The notes beneath the pieces are model-generated. The model saw nothing but the letters and a program-made list of their open reading frames with translations. It did no database searches and was not told the DNA's origin. From Haloechinothrix_A salitolerans (GTDB lineage: Bacteria > Actinomycetota > Actinomycetes > Mycobacteriales > Pseudonocardiaceae), in the NCBI RefSeq assembly GCF_039544105.1, contig NZ_BAABLA010000026.1: 64,000 nt of DNA. One strand, 5' to 3'. This document shows positions 58,060 through 64,000 of the stretch, piece after piece; position 1 is the stretch's first letter; every line of letters starts with the position of its first letter. The position numbers and the translations under genes are program-made.

Positions 58060-59130
58060 GTGGCGGACGGACTCAGAGTGGCGGTGACTGGCGCGACGGG
58101 CAATATCGGCACCAGCGTGGTCCAGGCGCTCTCACGTGACTCCCGAGTCGCGTCGATCACCGGCATCGTGCGCAGGTACACGTCGTGGCACGTACCGAAG
58201 TTGGACATCGCCACGATCGACATCGCCGACCCGAACTCGGCACCGCACCTTGACCGCGTGTTCCGCGACCGCGACGTGGTGATTCACCTGGCGTGGCTGT
58301 TCCAGCCGACGCGCGACCCCGTCGCCACCTGGGAGACCAACGTCCTCGGCGGCATGCGAGTGTTCGACTCGGCCGCGAACATGGGCGTGCCCTCCCTGGT
58401 GTGCAGCTCGTCGGTCGGCGCGTACTCACCGGGGCGAGACGAGGAACAGGTCACCGAGAGCTGGCCGACGCATGGCTGGCCCGGCGCGGCCTACACCCGC
58501 GAGAAGGCGTACCTAGAACGCGCCCTGGACGGCTTTGAACGCGACAACCCCGACACCCGGGTGGTGCGGATGCGTCCGGCGTTCGTCTTCAAGGACACCG
58601 CGGCAGCGGAGCAGCGCAGGCTGTTCGCCGGGCCGCTGCTGCCGGGCAAGCTGGTGCGCTCGCAGCTCCTCCCGATGGTGCCGGACATCGCGGGTCTGCG
58701 GATGCAGACCGTGCACGCCTCCGACGTCGCCGACGCCTTCCGGATCGCGACCGTCGGCGACGCGCACGGTGCCTACAACATCGCCGCCGACCCGGTGATC
58801 GACGCCGACACCATCGCGGATCTGCTCGGGGCGCGCTCGGTACGGCTGCCCGCCGGTCCGTTGCGGGCGCTACTTTCCGCCGCGTGGCACACGCACGTCG
58901 TCCCCGCGTCGCCAGGCCTGTTCGACGCCGTGCTGCGGCTACCGCTCATGGACACGACGCGGGCACGCGTCGACCTTGGCTGGGCGCCCCGCTACACCGC
59001 GATCGAGGCGCTGGAGGACTTCTTGCACGGACTTCGCGAGGGCGGGGGCATGAGCACGCCCCCGTTGCAACCAGCCGGACCAGTCGATCGGCTCCGAGAG
59101 TTCTCCGACTCCGCACGCGATCGAGCGTAG
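58060..59130 (+). CDS. Extended SDR NAD-dependent epimerase/dehydratase-like
   Basis: 356 residues from GTG at 58060 (AAGGGAG upstream). Rossmann motif VTGATGNIG at the start; catalytic YTREK (Y-x3-K) near residue 150 after the CSSSVGAYSPG serine strand. The C-terminal half binds substrate and is specific to an unassigned subgroup. The substrate (nucleotide sugar or other) cannot be read. It lies just before two small envelope genes and the mrp operon. Confidence 0.82.
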   Translation: MADGLRVAVTGATGNIGTSVVQALSRDSRVASITGIVRRYTSWHVPKLDIATIDIADPNSAPHLDRVFRDRDVVIHLAWLFQPTRDPVATWETNVLGGMRVFDSAANMGVPSLVCSSSVGAYSPGRDEEQVTESWPTHGWPGAAYTREKAYLERALDGFERDNPDTRVVRMRPAFVFKDTAAAEQRRLFAGPLLPGKLVRSQLLPMVPDIAGLRMQTVHASDVADAFRIATVGDAHGAYNIAADPVIDADTIADLLGARSVRLPAGPLRALLSAAWHTHVVPASPGLFDAVLRLPLMDTTRARVDLGWAPRYTAIEALEDFLHGLREGGGMSTPPLQPAGPVDRLREFSDSARDRA

Positions 59131-59144
59131 GAAGGGAGAGTGAC

Positions 59145-59561
59145 ATGACGACCGCAGAGGTAACGGACACCCGCGAGAACGGCCGCTCCACCACACAACT
59201 GGTGCGCGACGTCTCGCAGCAGACGTCGCATCTGATGCGCAGCGAGGCGAAGCTGGCCGTCCAGGAGGTGACCGCGAAGGCCAAACGCGGTGCCTTCGGC
59301 GGTGGTCTGCTCGTCGCGGCGGCGGTGAGCGCCTTCTACGGTGGCGCCGCGCTGATCGCCGCGCTGGTGTGGGTAATCGCGCTCGGCCTGCCGTTCTGGG
59401 CCGCCGCGTTGATCATGGGCGGTGGCCTCATCGTGCTCGGGGCGCTGCTGGGACTCGGCGGCGCACTGCTGGTCCGTAAGGCGGCGCCACCGACACCCGA
59501 GGACACCATCACCAGCGTCAAGACCGACGTCGAGACGGTGAAGGAAGGTGCGCGGCGATGA
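59145..59561 (+). CDS. Phage-holin-superfamily (DUF1469-type) membrane protein
   Basis: 138 residues. An N-terminal amphipathic region (QLVRDVSQQTSHLMRSEAKLAVQEVTAKAKRG) is followed by two strong hydrophobic segments (about 55-80 and 85-115). This is the layout of the Phage_holin_3_6/DUF1469 family, abundant in actinobacteria and not phage-derived. GAAGGGAG precedes ATG at 59145. Coupled by ATGA to the DUF3618 gene, its usual partner. The pair probably acts at the membrane under stress. Confidence 0.85.
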   Translation: MTTAEVTDTRENGRSTTQLVRDVSQQTSHLMRSEAKLAVQEVTAKAKRGAFGGGLLVAAAVSAFYGGAALIAALVWVIALGLPFWAAALIMGGGLIVLGALLGLGGALLVRKAAPPTPEDTITSVKTDVETVKEGARR

Positions 59562-59872
59562 CCGAGGCACAGCAGGGGACACACCACGCCCCGGAGCGGG
59601 AGTCCGAAAGGAAGACCGAGGAGAAGACCATGCCGGGCAGCACGCCGACCGTGGAAGATCTGCGGCATGACGTCGAGCTGACTCGCGAGGAACTGGCCGA
59701 CACGGTCTCGGAGCTGGCGTCGAAGCTGGACGTCAAGACACGCGCCACCGAGGCGATGCAGCAGCAGTACATCACGGCGGCGCGGCATCGCGGTGCGATC
59801 GGCGCGTCCGCGCTGGGCTCGCTCGGCCTGGTCGCGGCGCTGATCGCCGTTAAGCGAATGCGGAACCGCTGA
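59558..59872 (+). CDS. DUF3618 membrane protein
   Basis: 104 residues. DUF3618 core TVEDLRHDVELTREELADTVSELASKLDVKTRA is predicted coiled coil, followed by one hydrophobic segment near the C-terminus (GALGSLGLVAALIAV region). It overlaps the preceding gene by four bases. Members commonly accompany holin-like DUF1469 genes. The mrpA start follows two bases after its stop. Confidence 0.85.
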   Translation: MTEAQQGTHHAPERESERKTEEKTMPGSTPTVEDLRHDVELTREELADTVSELASKLDVKTRATEAMQQQYITAARHRGAIGASALGSLGLVAALIAVKRMRNR

Positions 59873-59874
59873 CC

Positions 59875-62187
59875 GTGGCCGCGGTGGGGGCGGCGCCACC
59901 TGCCGCGGCCTTCGTGTGGCTTGCGGTCGCACATCTGTGGCTGGGCGGGGCGAAACCGGCGACGGCGACCCTGCCGTGGGCGAGCCCGCTCGGCATCGAG
60001 CTGAGCTTCCGCGTGGACGCGCTGTCGCTGATCATGGCGTTGCTGGTCACCGGCGTCGGTGCTGTCGTGCTCGCCTACCAGGGGTGGTACGGACACGATG
60101 AGCCCGGCACGGCCCGCGACACGGCGGTGCTCGTCGCGTTCGCCGGAGCGATGCTCGGGCTCGTCCTCGCCGACGACATCATCGGGCTGTACCTGTTCTG
60201 GGAACTGACGACGCTGTGCTCGTTCGTGCTGATCGGCGGACCCGGCCGTTCCAGCGACAGGCGTCGTCACGCCGTCCAGGGGCTGCTGATGACCACGCTC
60301 GGCGGTTTCGCCATGCTGCTCGGGCTGATCATGCTCGGGGAGGCGGCGGGAACCTGGCGGTTGTCGGGCATCGTGGCCGCCGCGCCGACCGGTGCCGCCG
60401 TTGACGTCGCACTCGTGCTCGTGCTGATCGGAGTGCTGGGGAAATCGGCCCAGCTGCCACTGCACTCGTGGCTGCCCGCCGCGATGGTGGCGCCGACACC
60501 CGTGAGCGCCTATCTGCACGCGGCGGCGATGGTCAAGGCCGGCGTGTACCTGGTGGCGAGGCTCGCGCCAGGGTTCGCGTCGAACCCGGTGTTCGTCACG
60601 GTCGTCACCGTGGCCGGACTGGCGTCGCTCCTGGTTGGCGGCTACCGGGCGCTGCGGACCGACGATCTCAAGGCGTTGCTCGCCTACGGCACGATCAGCC
60701 AGCTCGGGCTGCTGTTGGTGCTACTGGGCTGGGGTACGAGGACCGCGGCGCTCGCCGGGATGGCGCTGCTCATCGGGCACGCGCTGTTCAAGTCAGCGCT
60801 GTTTCTGACGGTAGGCGCCATCGAGAAGGTGTCCGGCTCCCGGTCGGTGCGGGAGCTGTCGGGCGTCGGCAGGCGCTGGCCATCGCTGGCGGTCGGCGGC
60901 GCGCTCGCGGCGGCGTCCATGGCGGGATTGCCGCCGCTGCTTGGTTTCGTCGCGAAGGAGGCTATGTTCAAGGCGTTCCTCAAGGGCGGCTTGGACGTCG
61001 TCGTGCTCGTGGCGATCGCGCTCGGCACCGTGCTCACCGTGGCGTATTCGGCGCGGTTCGTTTGGGGCGCGTTCGCCACCAAGCCAGATGTCGAGGGGAC
61101 CGACCTTCCCGGTACGCGGCCCTGGCAGCCCGTGGTCGCGGTCGCGTTACCCGCCGTGCTAGGTGGCGTGCTCGGTTTCGCCGGCACGTCGCTGACCGCC
61201 GTTGTTGACCCGTACGCGAGCGCGTTACCCGACAGCTATGGCTACACCCTCAAGCTGTGGCATGGCTTGACTCCGTCGCTCGGGCTCGCCGCGCTCGTCC
61301 TGGTGACCGGGTACCTGCTGTACCGGGTGACGCCGACGCTGCGAAGGCTGCCTCAGCCGCTGGACGCGCAGCGCGGCTACGCGCGCACCGTGCACGGTTT
61401 CGACGCGCTCGCGCGGATCGTCACCGGACACACCCAGGTCGGGTCGTTGCCCGTCTATCTGGGCGTCACCTTGCTGACGGTGTTCGCGGTGCCCGCCGCC
61501 GTGGTGTTGACCGGTACCGGAGTCCCAGGCGGCATGCGGGCGTGGGATCGGTGGGTGCAGCTGCCGCTCGCGGTGATCATCGTGCTCGGCTGTGTCGGGG
61601 TGCTCGTCGCGCGACGCAGGCTCACCGCCGTGCTGTGCGTTGGAGGCGCGGGCTACGCGATCGGTGCGCTGTTCGTCGTACACGGCGCTATCGATGTCGC
61701 GCTCGCCCAGTTTCTGGTCGAGACGCTGACCCTGGTGGTGTTCGTGTTGGTGTTGCGGCAGTTCCCCGCCGCGTTCAGCGGCGATCGCGGCGCGGGGAAG
61801 ATGCGGGCGCGGGACGACCCGCGCCACCCAGCGCCGTTCCGGTGGCTCAAGGCGACGATCGCCGTGGTCGGTGGCGGTGTCGTCGCGGCAGGGGCGGTGC
61901 TGCTGTCCGGCCAGCGCGGCACGGCGGCCGAGGCCAGCGCGTACTACCTGCGGCATGGCAAAGATGACACCGGTGCGTCCAATGTGGTCACCGCGATCCT
62001 CGTGGACTACCGCGCGATGGACACGATCGGCGAGATCAGCGTGCTGGCCGCCGCTGTCACCGGCGCGGCGGGCCTGATCCTGGCCGCCACGAGGGCCGTG
62101 CGGCACTTCGCGCCACCGCGGCGGGGCACAGACGAACTCGCGGATCGTGTGGATGGTGAGGCGGATGGTGCCGAAAGACGATCCTGA
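59875..62187 (+). CDS. mrpA: Na+/H+ antiporter subunit A (MrpA/MnhA)
   Basis: 770 residues. The NADH-dehydrogenase-subunit-5-like core includes KSAQLPLHSWLPAAMVAPTPVSAYLHAAAMVKAGVYL, with lysines of the proton path, and FVAKEAMFKAFL. The C-terminal extension (about 600-770) contains the MrpB-like segment ALAQFLVETLTLVVF. The protein starts directly at a region that normally follows the first membrane helix, and an in-frame stop at 59851 prevents extension, so it appears to lack that helix. With the next three genes it forms the Mrp complex that expels sodium. Confidence 0.9.
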   Translation: MAAVGAAPPAAAFVWLAVAHLWLGGAKPATATLPWASPLGIELSFRVDALSLIMALLVTGVGAVVLAYQGWYGHDEPGTARDTAVLVAFAGAMLGLVLADDIIGLYLFWELTTLCSFVLIGGPGRSSDRRRHAVQGLLMTTLGGFAMLLGLIMLGEAAGTWRLSGIVAAAPTGAAVDVALVLVLIGVLGKSAQLPLHSWLPAAMVAPTPVSAYLHAAAMVKAGVYLVARLAPGFASNPVFVTVVTVAGLASLLVGGYRALRTDDLKALLAYGTISQLGLLLVLLGWGTRTAALAGMALLIGHALFKSALFLTVGAIEKVSGSRSVRELSGVGRRWPSLAVGGALAAASMAGLPPLLGFVAKEAMFKAFLKGGLDVVVLVAIALGTVLTVAYSARFVWGAFATKPDVEGTDLPGTRPWQPVVAVALPAVLGGVLGFAGTSLTAVVDPYASALPDSYGYTLKLWHGLTPSLGLAALVLVTGYLLYRVTPTLRRLPQPLDAQRGYARTVHGFDALARIVTGHTQVGSLPVYLGVTLLTVFAVPAAVVLTGTGVPGGMRAWDRWVQLPLAVIIVLGCVGVLVARRRLTAVLCVGGAGYAIGALFVVHGAIDVALAQFLVETLTLVVFVLVLRQFPAAFSGDRGAGKMRARDDPRHPAPFRWLKATIAVVGGGVVAAGAVLLSGQRGTAAEASAYYLRHGKDDTGASNVVTAILVDYRAMDTIGEISVLAAAVTGAAGLILAATRAVRHFAPPRRGTDELADRVDGEADGAERRS

Positions 62188-62704
62188 CGTCCCGAGCCGC
62201 GTCGAGGACAGGGACACGCCTCGCCAGCCGTGGCTGCTCACGGCAGAGGACCAGCCACCGCTGCGGCGATCCGTCGTCCTCGAAGTCACCGCTCGCGCGG
62301 TCTTTCCGACGGTGCTGCTGCTATCGGTGTACCTGCTGTTCGCGGGACACCACCATCTCGGCGGCGGCTTCGCCGGTGGTCTCGTCGCCGGGCTGGCGTT
62401 CGTGCTGCGCTATGCCGTCGCGGGTAGCGCCGAGCTATTCGCCGCGGTCCGCGTCCGGCCGCTTGCCCTCACCGGCGCTGGGCTCGCCCTGACGACTGTG
62501 AGCGCGCTGTCGCCGGTCGCCTTCGGCGAGCCCGTTCTGGCTTCCGGGAAGGTCACGTCGCACACGCCGTGGGGTAGTGAGATCGCGCTGAACAGCAACC
62601 TGGCACTCGACATCGGGGTCTACGTGCTCATCCTCGGTGCCGTGCTCGACCTCCTGCGCACGCTCGGCGCCGGAGTGCGCAGTAGGGAAGGGGAGGAGGA
62701 GTAG
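62165..62704 (+). CDS. mrpB: Na+/H+ antiporter subunit B (MrpB)
   Basis: 179 residues; four hydrophobic segments with the MrpB core LLSVYLLFAGHHHLGGGFAGGLVAGLAFVLRY and LALDIGVYVLILGAVLDLL. ATG at 62165 (GGTGAGG upstream) overlaps mrpA by 23 bases; earlier in-frame GTG/ATG codons are possible. Confidence 0.9.
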   Translation: MVPKDDPDVPSRVEDRDTPRQPWLLTAEDQPPLRRSVVLEVTARAVFPTVLLLSVYLLFAGHHHLGGGFAGGLVAGLAFVLRYAVAGSAELFAAVRVRPLALTGAGLALTTVSALSPVAFGEPVLASGKVTSHTPWGSEIALNSNLALDIGVYVLILGAVLDLLRTLGAGVRSREGEEE

Positions 62705-63108
62705 TGCCGATCAACATCACGTTGGTGGTCGTGCTCGCCGTCATCTACGCCGCTGGCTTCTATCTGCTGATGCAGCGCTCACTCATGCGGGTGCTGCTGG
62801 GTATCGTGCTCGTCGGCCACGGCGCCAACCTGTTCCTGCAGGCGGCGGGCGGCCCTGCCGGGGAACCGGCCAAGGTGGGCAAAGCGCTCGGCGCGGCGTC
62901 GGACCCGCTCCCGCAGGCGATGGCACTGACGGCGATCGTGATCACCTTCGCCGTCACGGTGCTGCTGCTGGCGCTGGCCTACCGGTCGTCCGTGCTACTC
63001 AAGGACGATGAGGTGCAGGACGACGTCGAGGACCGACGGCTCAGGCGGGCGCCGGAGACCGAGGACGAACCCGCCTCGGTCATCTCCCTGCGGGAGGGCG
63101 AGCCGTGA
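62704..63108 (+). CDS. mrpC: Na+/H+ antiporter subunit C (MrpC)
   Basis: 134 residues with the NuoK-like fold: three hydrophobic segments, GIVLVGHGANLFLQAAGG and DPLPQAMALTAIVITFAVTVLLLAL. GTG at 62704 overlaps the mrpB TAG by one base (TAGTG). The charged C-terminal tail is variable in the family. Confidence 0.92.
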   Translation: MPINITLVVVLAVIYAAGFYLLMQRSLMRVLLGIVLVGHGANLFLQAAGGPAGEPAKVGKALGAASDPLPQAMALTAIVITFAVTVLLLALAYRSSVLLKDDEVQDDVEDRRLRRAPETEDEPASVISLREGEP

Positions 63109-64000
63109 CCGGCCTGCTCGTGGCGCTACCCGCGCTGCTGCCATTACTAGCGGCGGGGCTCTCGTTGCTGGTGAGCCGTATCCGGCACGCGCAACGGGTG
63201 GTCAGCGGCGTCGCGTTGAGCGCGGTGTTGGTGGACGCCGCCATCCTGCTTTGGATAGTCGACTCCCACGGCGCGGTGGTGCTGCGGCTCGGCGGTTACC
63301 CGCCGCCTGCCGGGATCACGCTGGTGGCCGATCGGCTGTCGGCGCTCATGCTGCTGGTCTCCGCCGTGGTGACGGTCGTCGTGATGCTGTACGCGCTCGG
63401 CCAGCGCGTCACCGACCACGGCCGGACGGCGACGACTTCGTTCCACCCGGTCTACCTTGTGCTCACCGCTGGCGTGATGCTGGCGTACCTGACCGGTGAC
63501 CTCTTCACGCTGTTCGTGGCGTTCGAGCTGATGCTCACCGCGTCGTACGTGCTCATCACCCGGGGCGTGACGGCGGATCGGGTGCGCGCCGCGATGACGT
63601 ACGTGATCACCGGGCTGACGTCGACGTTGCTGCTCATTACCCTGATCGCGCTGGTCTACGCGGCGACGGGCACAGTTAACCTCGCCGACCTCGGCGCGAA
63701 GCTGTCCGACGTCGACCCCGCACTGCGCGGCGCCCTGAGCCTGTTGTTCGTGACCGTGATCGGCATCAAGGCCGCCGTGGTGCCGCTGCATTTCTGGCTG
63801 CCGGACAGCTATCCGACCGCGCCCGCGCCGATCACGGCGGTGTTCGCCGGGCTGCTGACCAAGGTGGGTGTGTACGCGCTGATCCGCGTGCAGACGGCGG
63901 TGTTCGCACACCAGGACGCCTGGCACGTGCTGCTTGTCGCGGCGCTGATCACCATGCTGCTCGGCGCACTCGGCGCGGTCGCGCAGGACGACGTCAACCG
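63105..64000 (+). CDS. mrpD: Na+/H+ antiporter subunit D (MrpD), cut by the window end
   Basis: The first 298 residues of an ND5/ND2-like antiporter subunit: GDLFTLFVAFELMLTASYVLI, AAVVPLHFWLPDSYPTAPAPITAVFAGLLTKVGVYALIR. GTG at 63105 overlaps mrpC by four bases (GTGA). The remaining C-terminal part and mrpEFG are expected beyond 64000. Confidence 0.92.
   Translation, partial: MTGLLVALPALLPLLAAGLSLLVSRIRHAQRVVSGVALSAVLVDAAILLWIVDSHGAVVLRLGGYPPPAGITLVADRLSALMLLVSAVVTVVVMLYALGQRVTDHGRTATTSFHPVYLVLTAGVMLAYLTGDLFTLFVAFELMLTASYVLITRGVTADRVRAAMTYVITGLTSTLLLITLIALVYAATGTVNLADLGAKLSDVDPALRGALSLLFVTVIGIKAAVVPLHFWLPDSYPTAPAPITAVFAGLLTKVGVYALIRVQTAVFAHQDAWHVLLVAALITMLLGALGAVAQDDVN

Overview
The window is high-GC actinomycete DNA. 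Frequent GTG starts, 4-base ATGA/GTGA gene overlaps, IdeR/DmdR-type iron boxes, a GarA/OdhI-type FHA protein, a roughly 1,450-residue Lhr helicase and a metE cobalamin riboswitch all fit a filamentous actinobacterium. Pseudonocardiaceae (Amycolatopsis/Saccharomonospora-like) is plausible, but the family is an inference. No rRNA, tRNA or CRISPR array was seen.

Layout. 1-260: right end of an IS3-type element inserted in the 5' part of a TerC-like gene. 261-3764: garA-like FHA gene, a cation-exchanger-like membrane protein, an unusual 75-bp tandem repeat and a membrane diguanylate cyclase. 3777-10860: methionine/cobalamin region with an IclR regulator and its palindrome, a MetE-C-like enzyme, a BtuF-like cobalamin-binding protein, a class-V PLP enzyme, and metE under a B12 riboswitch. 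11109-15839: TetR regulator, a decayed decarboxylase tail, and a ferric-iron ABC transporter with an iron box. 15856-17785: PAP2 phosphatase and universal stress protein.

17828-29445: amino-sugar/chitin block. It holds a DeoR regulator, a SIS-domain isomerase/deaminase, a ROK kinase, a secreted CBM2-GH18 chitinase, a ROK repressor with the palindrome AGGAAAGTTTCCT, a sugar ABC importer and a GH3 hexosaminidase. Chitin would be cut outside the cell, oligomers imported, trimmed by GH3, phosphorylated by ROK and isomerised by SIS. An AbiEi-DUF559 endonuclease-like gene bracketed by two related palindromes interrupts this block.

29527-42198: complete citrate-hydroxamate (NIS) siderophore locus. 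It has a ferri-siderophore importer with a fused double permease, an MFS exporter, two IucA/IucC synthetases, a PLP decarboxylase, a GNAT acyltransferase and an N-hydroxylase, with three iron boxes.

42260-64000: VanY-like peptidase, truncated GH18 gene, cytochrome bd oxidase with a DosR-like box, Lhr, FIST protein, Dph6-like ATPase, a SerA-like/DUF1015 pair, a DUF5995 gene with a triplicated ribosome-binding site, a lone E2 acyltransferase domain, an internally deleted WS/DGAT gene, an epimerase, small envelope proteins and the start of an Mrp Na+/H+ antiporter operon cut by the window end.
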